This document shows, one piece after another, positions 24,481 through 34,654 of a stretch of DNA of 64,000 bases (position 1 is its first letter; each line of letters begins with the position of its first letter). Location: assembly GCA_963730305.1 (NCBI GenBank), contig CAVSRB010000003.1, positions 1,085,507 through 1,149,506 of the forward strand. The letters run 5' to 3'. A model generated the notes under the pieces. It had not been told where the DNA came from. It searched no databases and was given only the letters and a program-made list of their open reading frames with translations. Source of the stretch: CAMYMQ01 sp963730305. GTDB taxonomy: Bacteria; Pseudomonadota; Alphaproteobacteria; Bin65. The position numbers and the translations under genes were made by a program.

Positions 24481-25245
24481 TCAGGTCACGTTGGCGAAGC
24501 CGCCGTCGACGATCATCACCTCGCCGGTGACGAACCGGTTGCCCTGGACGAAACCCATCATCGCCTCGGCGACGTCCTCGAAGGTGACGTTGCGCTTGAG
24601 CGGGGTCATCTTGGCCCGGCGCTCCATCAGCCGGTCGTAGTTCTCGCCCAGGGTCCGCTCCATCCAGTCGCCGGCGATCCAGCCCGGCGCGACCGCGTTG
24701 ACGCGGATCTCCGGGCCGAGCGCGCCGCCCAGGGTGCGGGTCAGGTTGGCGACCGCAGCCTTGCTGGCGGCGTAGGCGAGCGGCTGGGCGCCCGGCCGCA
24801 CGCCCGCGATCGAGCAGGTGTTGACGATGCAGCCCTGCGCCGCGCGCAGCATCGGCGCGGCGGCGCGGGCGACCAGGAACAGGCCGAGCACGTTGACGTC
24901 GAACACGCGCCGCCACTGCTCGACGTCGACGCCGTCGAGGTCCTTCGGCACCGTCTCCATCGTGGTGCCCGCGTTGTTGATGAGCACGTCGAGCCGGCCC
25001 AAGGCGACCTCGACCTCGTCCAGCATCCGGCGGACCGAGGCGTCGTCGGCGACGTCGGCCTGGACGATCACGGTCTTGGCCCCGGCCGCCTCGCACGCCG
25101 CCGCCGTCTCCTGCGCGCCGGCGGCGTTGCCGCCGAAGTTGATCGCCACGTCGTAGCCGGCCTTGGCCAGGGCGATGGCGGCGGCGCGGCCAATGCCGCT
25201 GGACGCGCCGGTGACCAGGGCCGCTTTGTCGGAGGATGCGTTCAT
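24481..25245 (-). CDS. Short-chain dehydrogenase/reductase
   Basis: A 254-residue classical SDR. The cofactor loop is TGASSGIGR (from residue 12), NNAG follows near residue 90, and the catalytic Ser145, Tyr158 and Lys162 occur in NTCSIAGVRPGAQPLAYAASK. The C-terminus GNRFVTGEVMIVDGGFANVT is typical of FabG-like enzymes. It probably oxidises or reduces a hydroxyacyl or ketoacyl intermediate made by the downstream ligase. Start: the ATG at 25245, giving MNASSDKAALVTGAS; a longer frame of ten codons is possible. It is the first gene of the SDR-ligase-amidohydrolase operon. Confidence 0.88.
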   Translation of the reverse strand: MNASSDKAALVTGASSGIGRAAAIALAKAGYDVAINFGGNAAGAQETAAACEAAGAKTVIVQADVADDASVRRMLDEVEVALGRLDVLINNAGTTMETVPKDLDGVDVEQWRRVFDVNVLGLFLVARAAAPMLRAAQGCIVNTCSIAGVRPGAQPLAYAASKAAVANLTRTLGGALGPEIRVNAVAPGWIAGDWMERTLGENYDRLMERRAKMTPLKRNVTFEDVAEAMMGFVQGNRFVTGEVMIVDGGFANVT

Positions 25246-25362
25246 GGGACCTTCGCTGGATCGCTGCTGCGGCATTTTTCGAACACGTTCGATTTTATGT
25301 CAAGCCGAGCCGTGTAGCCGCGCATTATGTCGGTGCCGCAACCCGGCGCCGACCGGAATCCG

Positions 25363-26548
25363 CTAGTCGACGACGTGAAGGGTCCAGTCGGGGAAGACGG
25401 AGAGCTGCTCGAACCCGGTCTCGGTCACCGCGATCTGCTCTTCGGGATTGACCAGCCCGTCGACGCTCTCGATCTTGGGCTCGGGCGTGATGGTCATGCC
25501 GACCTCGAGCACGCGGTGGTCGAAGGCGTTCATCGACGGCGGCTCGTTCTCCAGCCCGATGCCGTGGCCGATGCGCTTGGACGGGTGGTCGGAATAGTTG
25601 GTCCACTCGGGATGCGCAGCCAGCAGCGACTGGGAGTATTCGAACAGTTCCGTCAGCGCGACACCTGGCTTGATGCGGTCCATCAGCTTGAACAGGATCT
25701 CCCACATGCCGTCATGCTCGGCGCGCTGGCGGTCGCTCGGCGGACCGAACACGGCGCGGCGGGTGAAGTCCATCCGGTAGCCCTTGAAGGCCGCGCCGCC
25801 GTCGAGATAGAGCACGTCGCCCGCCTGGAAGGTGCCGCCCTCACCGGTCGCGCCGAGCACCGTCGGCGCCGGGCTGTCGAGGTCGCCGCCATTCTCCCAG
25901 TAATAGGTGACCACCCGCTGCTGGATCTCGCGTGCAGCGATGCCCGGGTGGAGCTCGCCCAGCACCCGCGCGAAGGCCTTGCCGCCGATCTCGCAGGCCC
26001 GGCGTTCGCAGTCGATCTCCCAGGGCGACTTGATCATCCGGCAGCCCCACACGACCGGCCCCGAATCGACGAACCGGACGGCCGGCAACCGCTCCCGGAT
26101 CAGCTCGAAATCGGCGTGGGGAAGGCCGAGGCAGGTCTCGGCGCCGAGCTCGATGCCGACGGTGGCGGCGCCCAGCCCGCGGTCGGTCAGCGCGTCGACC
26201 AGGCCCCAGTCGGTCCGCGGATCGTCGGCATAGGGCACCTCGGGATAGATGCGCCGGTCCTCGACCCAGGACGGGTAGCCCTTGTTGGAGACCCGCGCGA
26301 AGGTCTCCGGGCCCGACCAGGCGATCAGCACCGGCGCGCCGTCGAGCGGCAGCACGAAGGCACTGGGCCGCCCGGTGAAACGGGCCGGCATCTTCTGGCC
26401 GGTGAAATAGAAGAAGGTCACCGGGTCGGTGACGACCAGTCCGTCGACGCCCTGCGCCTGCATGTGGCGGCGGGCGCTGGCGATCCGGTCTTTCGTATTC
26501 GGCGAGGGGAGCCGGCAGCACGGCGGGTGTGGGCGGCGGCCTGTCCAT
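25363..26548 (-). CDS. M24 family metallopeptidase / Xaa-Pro aminopeptidase-like (one frameshift)
   Basis: About 394 residues after a +1 shift near 26498 (PLAEYE joins DRIASARRHMQAQGVDGLVV). Creatinase-like N-domain: VTDPVTFFYFTGQK. The pita-bread catalytic domain holds all five metal ligands: Asp in YLDGGAAFKGYRMDFTRR (two), His in GHGIGLENEP, Glu in TPEPKIES and Glu in VTETGFEQL. It may cleave X-Pro peptides or, like creatinase and ectoine hydrolases, a non-peptide C-N bond. It starts 7 bp after the aminotransferase stop, in one operon with ornithine cyclodeaminase. Confidence 0.82.
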
Positions 26549-26554
26549 GGCGGG

Positions 26555-27728
26555 TCAGCCCTCCACCGGCACGACGACCCGCGACCAGCCGAACGGGTCC
26601 TCGGCCCGGCCGTACTGGATGTCGGTCAAGGCGCTGCGCAACCGCTCGGCGACGGAGGCCCCGGACGGGGACGGCAACCGGTAGTCGCGCCCCTGCCGGT
26701 GGATGCGGCCGACCGGCGAGACCACCGCGGCGGTGCCGGCGGCGAACACCTCGCTGACGCGGCCCGCCTCGATGCCGTCGACCAGTTCGTCGATCGCGAT
26801 CATGCGTTCCTCGACCGGGACACCCCAGTGACGCAGCAGCGCCAGGATGCTGTCGCGGGTGATCCCGGGCAGGATGTTGCCGTTGAGCGGCGGGGTGACG
26901 ACCGTGCCGTCGATCACGGCGAACAGGTTCATCAGGCCGGCCTCTTCGACCCAGCGGTGCTCGGCGCCGTCGAGCCAGATCACCTGGTCGAAGCCGCGCT
27001 CGTGGGCACGGCGCGACGCCTGGAGGCTCAGCGTGTAGTTGGCCGATGCCTTGGCCGCGCCCATGCCGCTGCCCGGCGCGACCCGCGCCTGCTCCTCCTC
27101 GACCACCAGCGAGAGCCCGTCGCCGCCCGGCGCGAAATAGGCGCCCACTGGCGAGCCGATCACCAGGAAGACGAAGCGGTGCGACGGGCGGACGTCGAGG
27201 TGCGGCTCGGTGCTGAAGACCAGCGGCCGCAGATAGAGGGCCCGGTCGGGCCCGGCCGGCACCCAGGCGGCGTCGACCCGGAGATAGGCCGCCAGCGCCG
27301 CCTCGAACGCGCCGTCGGGCAGCGGCGGGATCGCCAGAAACGCGCACGAGGCCTGCATCCGCCGGGCGTTGAGGTCGGGCCGGAACAGCCGCACCGCGCC
27401 TGCGGGGTCGCGATAGGCCTTCAGCCCTTCGAACAGGCTCTGGCTGTAGTGGAAGGTCATCACGCCGGGTTCGAGCGACAGCGGGCCGTACGGGCACCAC
27501 CGCCGGCTCGCGCCAGGCGCCGTCGTCATAGCTCATCCGGAACATGTGGTCCGTGAAGACGGAGCCGAACGGCACGTCGGCGGTCTCGACCGACGACAGC
27601 CGGGTCCCCTGGCCCCGCTCGACGCGCACCGGGCCCAGCACCCCGCCGTCGATCGACGTCTCCCCCGCCCGCGCGGCCATGCCGGCCGGCATCTCGGCCA
27701 CCGCGTCCGCCTCGATCCGCTCGCTCAT
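26555..27728 (-). CDS. ilvE: Branched-chain amino acid aminotransferase (one frameshift)
   Basis: About 390 residues after a +1 shift near 27488 (EPAVVPYGPLSLEPGVMTFHYSQSLFEGLKAYR). It is a fold-type IV PLP enzyme of the eukaryotic-like BCAT group: RMQASCAFLAIPPLP, LYLRPLVFSTEPHLDV, the catalytic Lys in GMGAAKASANYTLSLQA, FDQVIWLDGAEHRWVEEAGLMNLFAVI and AAGTAAVVSPVGRI. It transfers amino groups between branched-chain amino acids and 2-oxoglutarate. It sits in an operon with ornithine cyclodeaminase and an M24 peptidase, which suggests amino-acid catabolism, not biosynthesis. Whether it uses branched-chain substrates in vivo is inference. Confidence 0.82.
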
Positions 27729-27758
27729 CGCCCGTTCTCCACCGTCATCACACCCATC

Positions 27759-28742
27759 CTACAGCAGCGGCACCGCGACACCGACGCCAGCCGTCCGCGC
27801 CCGCCGATAGATCTCCCACCCGACCGCGACGTCGACGCTGGCGACCCCGGTGGGGATCGCCAGGATCCGCTCGTCGCCCGACCGCCGTCCCTCGGCGCCG
27901 CCGCCGATCAGCTCGCCGAAGCCGACGATCCGGTCGGGCAGGCGCGCGGTCGGCCGCGCCGACTTGATCAGGTTGTCGAGCCGGGCGCGGCCGTCGGTCG
28001 CCAGCAGGTCGAAGCGCCGCAGCGCCGCGTCGTCCCAGGTACCCATCACGTCGTAGGCGATCACCAGACAGCCGGGCTCGAGCCAGTCAGCCTTGCCGGG
28101 CTGCTCATCCGTCTGCGGGATCGCGGAAATGACGATGTCGCAGCCGGCCACGGCCGCCTCGATGCTGCCGACCGGCCGCACCGCGCGGCCGGTGCGTGCG
28201 GCCATGCGCGCGGCGAAGGCCTCGCGGGTCTCGGCCCGGCGCGACGTGACCACGACCTCCTCGATGGTCGGCGCCATCTCGATCAGCGGCGGCAGGGTCC
28301 ATTCGGGCAGGCCGCCGCAGCCGACCAGCCCGACCCGCTTCGGGGCCGCCGGCAACAGGGGCCGCGCCGCGACCAGGCCGCAGGCGGCCGTCCGCAGGTT
28401 GGTGATCCACATCGCCTCCATCAGCGCCACCGGCGCACCGGTGTCGGGGTCGTTGAGCGCGATCAAGGCCGTTGCGTCGTCGGCGTCGCGCTCCGCGCTC
28501 AGGCCGGGATAGTAGGAGACCCACTTCATCCCGACCTCGCGGCTCTCGCCCAGCCACGCGGTCATGATGTGGAAGAAGCTGTCCGGCCGGTCCGAGAAGA
28601 CGCCGATCTTGGCCGGCGCGTCGACCGCGCCCGCCGCCTGCATCCGATAGGTCGCCTCGACCACCGCCATGACGTCCGCCATGGTGACGCCGAGCCCCTC
28701 GATATCGGCTCGGCTCAGGATCAGGGGCGCGATCCGGCTCAT
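27759..28742 (-). CDS. Ornithine cyclodeaminase / mu-crystallin family protein
   Basis: A 327-residue Rossmann enzyme of the OCD/mu-crystallin family. Typical stretches are LILSRADIEGLGVTMADVMAVVEATYR, GMKWVSYYPGLSAERD, LMEAMWITNLRTAACGLVAAR and the nucleotide site RVGLVGCGGLPEWTLPPLIE, with CDIVISAIPQTDEQPGKADWLEPGCLVIAYDV. Members cyclise ornithine to proline or act as imine reductases or alanine dehydrogenases; the sequence does not say which. It heads an operon with the aminotransferase and M24 peptidase and diverges from gamma-glutamyltransferase across 157 bp. Confidence 0.85.
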   Translation of the reverse strand: MSRIAPLILSRADIEGLGVTMADVMAVVEATYRMQAAGAVDAPAKIGVFSDRPDSFFHIMTAWLGESREVGMKWVSYYPGLSAERDADDATALIALNDPDTGAPVALMEAMWITNLRTAACGLVAARPLLPAAPKRVGLVGCGGLPEWTLPPLIEMAPTIEEVVVTSRRAETREAFAARMAARTGRAVRPVGSIEAAVAGCDIVISAIPQTDEQPGKADWLEPGCLVIAYDVMGTWDDAALRRFDLLATDGRARLDNLIKSARPTARLPDRIVGFGELIGGGAEGRRSGDERILAIPTGVASVDVAVGWEIYRRARTAGVGVAVPLL

Positions 28743-28899
28743 GCTACCGCCATGGCGTTCGGCCTTGCATGGGGCGCAGCCCTGTGCCGACCGCGAATCC
28801 CTTTGCATCGGTGCGGGCGCGCCAGTAGTCAATCGACGTGCCGCCGGGCCGCGCCGAGCCGGGCGCACCCGCAAGAAAGGTCCCGTCAGGAGGGGAAGA

Positions 28900-30727
28900 A
28901 TGGCAATGCCGCAGACCGGAACACGCCCCGTCATCCGTGGCACCCAGGGTGTCGTCACCAGCACCCACTACACCGCCTCGCTGATCGGCTGGGAGATGCT
29001 GGCCAAGGGTGGCAACGCCGTCGACGCCGCCTGTGCCGCGGGGTTCGCGATGCAGGTGGTCGAGCCGCACCTGTGCGGGCCGGCGGGCGAGGCGCCGATC
29101 CTGATCTACCGGCGGGCCGAGCAACGCGTCCACGTCATCAACGGCCAGGGCAAGGCGCCGATGGCGGCGACCCTGGCGCGGTTCCGCGACCTCGGCCTGA
29201 CCCTGGTGCCGGGCACCGGGCTGCTGGCGCCGACCGTCCCGGCCGCCTTCCACGCCTGGACCACGGCGCTCGAACAGTTCGGCACCCTGACCCTCGAAGA
29301 CGTGCTCGCCCCGGCCGTGGCGCTGGCCGAGACCGGCGTGCCGATGCTGCCCGCGATCGCCCAGGTGATCGATTTCGGTCGCCGACACCTTCCGCCAGGA
29401 CTGGCCGACCTCGGCGGCGGTCTACCTCCCGGACGGGCAGGTTCCGGCGATCGGACGCGTGGTCCGCAACCCCGACTTCGCGGCGACCTACGGACGGCTG
29501 ATCGAGGCCGAACGCGCCAGCCGCGCCAAGGGCCGCGAGGCGGCGATCGAAGCGGCGCGCGACGCCTTCTACCGAGGCTTCGTCGCCGAGGCGATCGACG
29601 CCTTCTGCCGCGAGGCCGAGGTCCGCGACGTGACGGGATCGAGGCACAAGGCGCTGCTGACCGGCGACGACCTGGCCGGGCACGAGACCCCGGTCGAGAC
29701 GAGCGTGTCGGTCGACTATGCCGGCTACGACGTCCACAAGTGCGGCGTCTGGAGCCAGGGACCGGTGTTCCTGCAGCAGCTTCGCCTGCTCGAAGGCTTC
29801 GACCTCGCCGCGATGGGCCACAACTCGGCCGAATACATCCACACGGTGATCGAGGCGGCCAAGCTGGCCTTCGCCGACCGCGACGCCTGGTACGGCGACC
29901 CCGAGTTCGCCGACGTGCCGCTCGACACCCTGCTGTCGCGCGCCTATGCCGACGAGCGTCGCCGCCTGATCGACCCCAGCCACGCCTCGCTCGACCAGCG
30001 GCCGGGGCAGGTCGACGGCCGCGCGCCCGACCTGCGCCATCTCGACCTCGCCACCCGGGCCGACCTGCCGGCGCCCGAGGCCTCCGGCGCGCGGCCGACC
30101 GGCATCGGCGAGCCGGCGACGACGCCACTGGGCGAGTTCCGCGGCGACACCGTCCACGTCGACGTGATCGACCGCGACGGCAACATGGTCGCGGCGACGC
30201 CGAGCGGTGGCTGGCTGCAGAGCTCGCCGGTGATCCCGGGCCTCGGCTTCGCGCTCGGCACCCGGGCGCAGATGTTCTGGCTGCTCGACGACCACCCCAA
30301 CGGCCTGGTGCCGGGCAAGCGGCCGCGCACGACCCTGACGCCGACGATCGTCACCCGCGACGGCGAGCCCTACATGGCCTTCGGCACGCCCGGCGGCGAT
30401 CAGCAGGAGCAGTGGCCGCTCCACTTCCTGCTCAACCATCTCCACTTCGGCATGACCATCCAGGAAGCGATCGAGGCGCCGGAGTACCAGACGACCCATT
30501 TCCCCAGCTCGTTCTACCCGCGCGAGTACGAGCCCGGCGCGCTCGGCATCGAGGCGCGGGTCGGCGCGCCGACGATCGAGGGGCTTCGCCAGCGCGGCCA
30601 CAAGGTCACGGAGGTCGACGACTGGGGCGCCGGCCGCCACGTCGGCACGCGCATCGATACGACGGAAGGCGTGATCGAAGGCGCCGCGTCGCCGCGGTCG
30701 CCCTACGCCTACGCGATCGGGCGCTGA
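28900..30727 (+). CDS. ggt: Gamma-glutamyltransferase (one frameshift)
   Basis: About 608 residues after one extra T near 29384 (QVID continues SVADTFRQDWPTSAAVYLPDG). The Ntn-hydrolase layout is clear: GVVTSTHYTASLIGWEMLAKGGNAVDAACAAGFAMQVVEPHLCGP, then EAAKLAFADRDAWYGDP, the autoprocessing and nucleophile Thr in FRGDTVHVDVIDRDGNMVAATPSGG, and GTPGGDQQEQWPLHFLLN. It removes or transfers gamma-glutamyl groups from glutathione-like compounds or gamma-glutamylated amines. There is no signal peptide, so it appears cytosolic, unlike classical Ggt. RBS AGGAGGGG. Confidence 0.85.
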
Positions 30728-30737
30728 CGGGCGCGTC

Positions 30738-31448
30738 TCAGTCACGCAGCGACGAGGCGATGTGGGCGCGCATCTGGGTGCCGACCCAGTAGGCGTCACC
30801 GATCTTGAGCGCCTCGATGATCTCGCGATGGTGCCAGACGCCACGCTCGTTGGCCGGCTCGCTCGGCCACAGGTTCCGCCGCAGCAGGATCAGCGGCAAT
30901 TGGATCACCGACTGGATCTGGTTGGTCAGGTGCGAGCTGCCGGCGGCTTCGGCGATGCCCATGTGGAAGGCCACGTTCAGATCGGCGAAAGCAATCCGGT
31001 CGATCGCCGGCGCGTGGACCACCGTCTCCATATCGGCGGCGATCGACTCCAGCCGCTCGATCTGGTCGGGGGTGATGCGGGTCGCCGCCCGCTCCGCGGC
31101 GAAGCCTTCGAGCCGGCAGCGGATCTCGCGGATCACGGCGACGTCGGAGTTGGAGAAGGACGCGACGGCGGCGCCGTTGTTGGGCCCCCGCACGACCAGG
31201 CCCTCGGTCTTCAGCCGGCGCAGGGCGTCGCGGATCGGCGTCCGGCTGAGGCCGGTCTCCCGCGAGAGCTGGGTCTCGGTCAGGTGCGTGCCCGGCGCCA
31301 CCTGGCCGGTGATGATGACCTGCCGGATATAGTGGTAGGCCTTGTCGGCCGACTTGGCCCCCTTGAGGTCGCCGTCGACCGACGCCGGAACATCGAGGGA
31401 AACCGCGCCGTCGGAAGCCGGGTTGCGCTCGGAATTGGCCACGAACAC
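30738..31448 (-). CDS. GntR-family regulator, FCD (FadR-like) subgroup
   Basis: A 236-residue regulator. The winged helix is YHYIRQVIITGQVAPGTHLTETQLSRETGLSRTPIRDALRRLKTEGLVVRGPNNGAAV. The C-terminal FCD domain is all-helical, with metal-type residues in DLNVAFHMGIAEAAGSSHL and VWHHREIIEALKIGD. Start is a GTG at 31448; no better ATG is nearby. It follows the TauD-family gene in the same direction and is the likeliest regulator for the paired TGTATACA/TGAATACA sites at 32535-32594 and 35820-35879. Confidence 0.88.
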   Translation of the reverse strand: MFVANSERNPASDGAVSLDVPASVDGDLKGAKSADKAYHYIRQVIITGQVAPGTHLTETQLSRETGLSRTPIRDALRRLKTEGLVVRGPNNGAAVASFSNSDVAVIREIRCRLEGFAAERAATRITPDQIERLESIAADMETVVHAPAIDRIAFADLNVAFHMGIAEAAGSSHLTNQIQSVIQLPLILLRRNLWPSEPANERGVWHHREIIEALKIGDAYWVGTQMRAHIASSLRD

Positions 31449-31546
31449 CTCTACGCTTTTCTTGCCGCCGGAGCGGGGGTCTGCGATCGTCGGGGCCCGT
31501 TAGAGCGGATTCGCCCGCGCCGATCAACGCCGCCCGGCGGCGGACC

Positions 31547-32419
31547 TCACGCGGCCTGAGGCGGTCCCTCGCCTTCGATCTGGACCCGGAAGCCCGACCG
31601 CACGTTGGGCCAATAGTCGAAGATGGCGTGGTGCTGGACGCAGCGATTGTCCCAGAAGGCGATCGAATGCGGCGCCCAGCGGAACCGCATGGTGAACTCC
31701 GGCAGGGCGCAGTGATCGTAGAGGAACTCGAGCACGCCGCGGCTCTCCTCCTCCGGCAGCTCGTTGATCCGCTTGGTGAAGCCCCGGTTGACGAAGAGCA
31801 GCTTGCGCCCGCTCTCGGGGTGGCGCGCGATCACCGGATGGCTCGCCTTGGGCGTGCCCGGGCCGAACACGTCGTAGGCGTCGTGGACCGCGGTCAGCCC
31901 GTCGAGGTAGCGCTTCATGCGCTCGGACAGGCCTTCGTAGGCGGCGTACATGCTGGCGAACAGGGTGTCGCCGCCGCCATAGGGCGGCACGGTGTGGATG
32001 TAGAGGATGCTGCCCAGCGGCGGCACCGGCGCGCAGGACTGGTCGGTGTGCCAGACGTCGCCCGACACCTGGCTCGAGTTCTCGTCCGCGTGGAAGATGC
32101 GCACCCGCGGGTCGTCGGTGACCTTGCTGTTGGTCTTGCCGCCGACGTGGACGCCCGGCTCGCCCCAGATGCTGGCGAGGCGAAGGTGGTCCTCGTGGGA
32201 AATCTGCTGGTCGCGGAAGAACAGCACCTGGTATTCGGTGAAGGCGCGTTTGAGCTCCGCCTCCTGCTCGGCCGAAACGGGCCGGGTCAGGTCGATGTCG
32301 CCGATCTCGGCGCCAAGGCGAGGACTGGCGGGCGTCACGGAGATGGTCCGGTACCCGTCCGGCGCGGCCGTTGAGAAGGCGCCGGTCTGCGTCTCCGCGA
32401 GCTTGACGACAGCAGTCAT
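31547..32419 (-). CDS. TauD/TfdA-family 2-oxoglutarate dioxygenase
   Basis: A 290-residue Fe(II)/2-oxoglutarate dioxygenase. The iron triad is His124-x-Asp126 (GDVWHTDQSCAP) and His263 (WDNRCVQHHAIFDY). Arg278 (SGFRVQIEG) should hold the co-substrate carboxylate. The family start GAEIGDIDLTRPVSAEQEAELKRAFTEYQVLFFRDQ is intact. Relatives hydroxylate taurine, alkyl sulfates or phenoxyacetates, causing release of sulfite or other leaving groups. The real substrate may be what the adjacent TAXI transporter imports. The ATG at 32419 follows GGGAGGAATT. Confidence 0.9.
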   Translation of the reverse strand: MTAVVKLAETQTGAFSTAAPDGYRTISVTPASPRLGAEIGDIDLTRPVSAEQEAELKRAFTEYQVLFFRDQQISHEDHLRLASIWGEPGVHVGGKTNSKVTDDPRVRIFHADENSSQVSGDVWHTDQSCAPVPPLGSILYIHTVPPYGGGDTLFASMYAAYEGLSERMKRYLDGLTAVHDAYDVFGPGTPKASHPVIARHPESGRKLLFVNRGFTKRINELPEEESRGVLEFLYDHCALPEFTMRFRWAPHSIAFWDNRCVQHHAIFDYWPNVRSGFRVQIEGEGPPQAA

Positions 32420-32534
32420 GAATTCCTCCCTCTCAGTCGAGCGCGGCCTGCAGGCATCCGAGCGGCAGGCCGGCTGGAACACGGTTCCCCGGGGACCGTG
32501 GGCAGAGCCACGGCGCGGTACAGCCACGACATAA

Positions 32535-32594
32535 TGTATACAAATTTTGCAACATCACAACAAATCAGCGCATATCGTGGCGAAAATGAATACA
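32535..32594. promoter_or_regulatory. Paired operator region A (TGTATACA ... TGAATACA)
   Basis: Upstream of the TauD-family gene, TGTATACA (32535) and TGAATACA (32587, within AAAATGAATACATTTT) start exactly 52 bp apart. An identical pair with identical spacing lies at 35820/35872. GT-AC palindromes of this kind are bound by GntR proteins, and five helical turns would place two dimers on one DNA face. Confidence 0.6.
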
Positions 32595-32626
32595 TTTTGA
32601 GCCACTGCCCATCACGGCACGGCGCC

Positions 32627-34567
32627 TCAAACCTGCTGACCGGACGCCACGGACGCCTCGGCGATCCGATTGGCCCGAGCCAGGCGCCACTGCCAAACGA
32701 CGAAGGCCGCGACGACGACCATGCCCGCGACCTTGGCGGGGATCACGGTAACCAGACAGGCGACCCCCGCAGCGCCAAGCAACGCGCGCAGCCAGATCGG
32801 GACCTTGGCGACGAAATAGCCCTGCAGCGCGATCCCGATGCCGACGAAGCCGACCACGCAGGACGCGAAGGAGAGCGCGATCATACCCGGCGTGCCGTTC
32901 ATCAGGAGGGCGCCGTCGGCGACGAAGACGAAGGGGACGATATAGGCGACCATCGCCAGCTTCATCGCGTGGAAGGCCGATTCCATCGGCTTGGCCTTGG
33001 CGATCGTCGACGCGACGTAGACCGCGACGCAGACCGGCGGGGTCAGGAAGGACAGGATCGCGAAATAGAAGATGAACAGGTGGGCCGCCATGTCCGGCAC
33101 CGACGCCTGGGTCAGCGCCGGCGCCGCGAGCACGGCGAGGATGATGTAGGACGCGGTCACCGGCATGCTCATGCCCAGGATGATGCTGGCGAAGGCGGTC
33201 AGGATCAGCAGCAGCACCAGGCTGCCGCCGGACACCGACAGCAGCACCTGCGAGATGACCAGGCCGAGGCCGGTCAGGTTGACGACGGCGACGACGAGCG
33301 AGGCGACCGCGCCGATCACGCCGATCTGGACCAGGGTCCGCCCGGTATCGTCCAGGGTCGCGATCAGCCGGCGGAGCGTGAACCAGTTCTCGCGCCGCGA
33401 GAAGCTGATGGCGATCAGCGCGAGGATCGCGAAGACCGCGGACTTGGACGGGCTCAGGAAGATAATGAACAGGCAGTAGATCAGCAGCGCGAGCGGCAGG
33501 ATGAAGACCCAGCCGCGGAGCAGGACCCTGCCCAGCTTGGGCAACTGGTCGGCGGCGACGCCACGCAGGTTGGCCTTCGCCGCCAGCAGATCGACCTGGA
33601 GGAAGACCGAAATATAGTAGAGCAGCGCCGGCAGCAGCGCCGCGACGACGATGTCCCGGTACGGCACCTTCAGGAAGTCCGCCATGATGAAGGCGGTGGC
33701 GCCCATGATCGGCGGCATCAGCCCGCCGCCGCTCGACGCGACCGCTTCGACCGCCGCGGCGACCGACGGCGGATAGCCGATCCGCTTCATCAGCGGGATG
33801 GTGATCGAGCCGGTGATGACGACGTTGCTGCTGGCGCTGCCCGACAGCGTGCCGAACAGGCTGCTGGCGACCACCGCGACCTTGGCCGGCCCGCCGCGCC
33901 GCTTGCCCATCAGCGCCATGCTGAGGTCGGTGAAGAATTCCGCCCCGCCGGTGACGAACAGCACCTGGCCGAACAGGATGAACGCGAACACCATGCCGAA
34001 CACCACGGCCGCGATCTGGCCGAGGATGCTGTTGGTGTCGAGGTAGAGGAAGGACGTGATCCGGTCCCACGACGAGCCGCGGCCGCCGAGCGCACCGGGC
34101 AGGAGATAGTTGAACTTGGCGTAGAGGATGAAGATCGCCGCCAGGATGACCAGCGGCCAGCCGAAGATCCGGCGGGTCAGCTCGAGCACGATCAGGATCG
34201 CGGCGGCGCCGAGCGCGACCCGCGTCGGCGTGACGATGCCGATGGTCTCGACGATCTGCGGGTAGAAGAAGAAGACGTAGAGGCCGACCACGAGCCCGCA
34301 GGCGGCGAGGACGTAGTCGTAAACCGGGATGCGGTCGCGCACGCTGCGCTTGGTCGCCGGGAACAGGAAGAAGCCGGTCGAGAAGACCAGGCCGTAGATC
34401 AGGCCGAAGAACTGCTCCTTATAGAAGGTGACGTCGAAATAATAGGAGACGTCGAGCACGAAGGAGAGTCCGGCCAGCGATATCAGGATCGCGAAGACGC
34501 GCACGAGATTGCTCTCGAACACGCGGCTGAACGTCCGGTTACGCTCGACCTCTTCGACGTCGCTCAT
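32627..34567 (-). CDS. TRAP transporter fused permease (DctQM, TAXI type)
   Basis: About 646 residues with some fifteen or more hydrophobic segments. The N-terminal part is the DctQ-like unit, followed by the DctM-type ion/substrate translocator: GQVLFVTGGAEFFTDLSMALMGKRRGGPAKVAVVASSLFGTLSGSASSNVVITGSITIPLMKRIGYPPSVAAAVEAVASSGGGLMPPIMGATAFIMADFL and ILGMSMPVTASYIILAVLAAPAL. It would drive sodium- or proton-coupled uptake in partnership with the TAXI binding protein encoded just upstream. Start chosen at MSDVEEVERNRTF; a GTG ten codons earlier is possible. Confidence 0.92.
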   Translation of the reverse strand: MSDVEEVERNRTFSRVFESNLVRVFAILISLAGLSFVLDVSYYFDVTFYKEQFFGLIYGLVFSTGFFLFPATKRSVRDRIPVYDYVLAACGLVVGLYVFFFYPQIVETIGIVTPTRVALGAAAILIVLELTRRIFGWPLVILAAIFILYAKFNYLLPGALGGRGSSWDRITSFLYLDTNSILGQIAAVVFGMVFAFILFGQVLFVTGGAEFFTDLSMALMGKRRGGPAKVAVVASSLFGTLSGSASSNVVITGSITIPLMKRIGYPPSVAAAVEAVASSGGGLMPPIMGATAFIMADFLKVPYRDIVVAALLPALLYYISVFLQVDLLAAKANLRGVAADQLPKLGRVLLRGWVFILPLALLIYCLFIIFLSPSKSAVFAILALIAISFSRRENWFTLRRLIATLDDTGRTLVQIGVIGAVASLVVAVVNLTGLGLVISQVLLSVSGGSLVLLLILTAFASIILGMSMPVTASYIILAVLAAPALTQASVPDMAAHLFIFYFAILSFLTPPVCVAVYVASTIAKAKPMESAFHAMKLAMVAYIVPFVFVADGALLMNGTPGMIALSFASCVVGFVGIGIALQGYFVAKVPIWLRALLGAAGVACLVTVIPAKVAGMVVVAAFVVWQWRLARANRIAEASVASGQQV

Positions 34568-34626
34568 TCGCGTCCCGTTGCTGGAGCCAAGGACCACAGG
34601 CGCACCGCCGCACGGGCGGGCCGCCC

Positions 34627-34654
34627 AGGTATCAGGTGTCAGGTATCAGGTGTC
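34627..34654. repeat. 14-bp perfect tandem duplication
   Basis: AGGTATCAGGTGTC occurs twice head to tail, followed by a partial third AGGTGGC, in the gap between the TAXI binding protein and the permease. It is itself built of two related 7-mers. Confidence 0.85.

Noticed and set aside
34627..34654. CRISPR-like repeat
   Set aside because: Two 14-bp copies directly abut with no spacers, so this is a simple tandem duplication.
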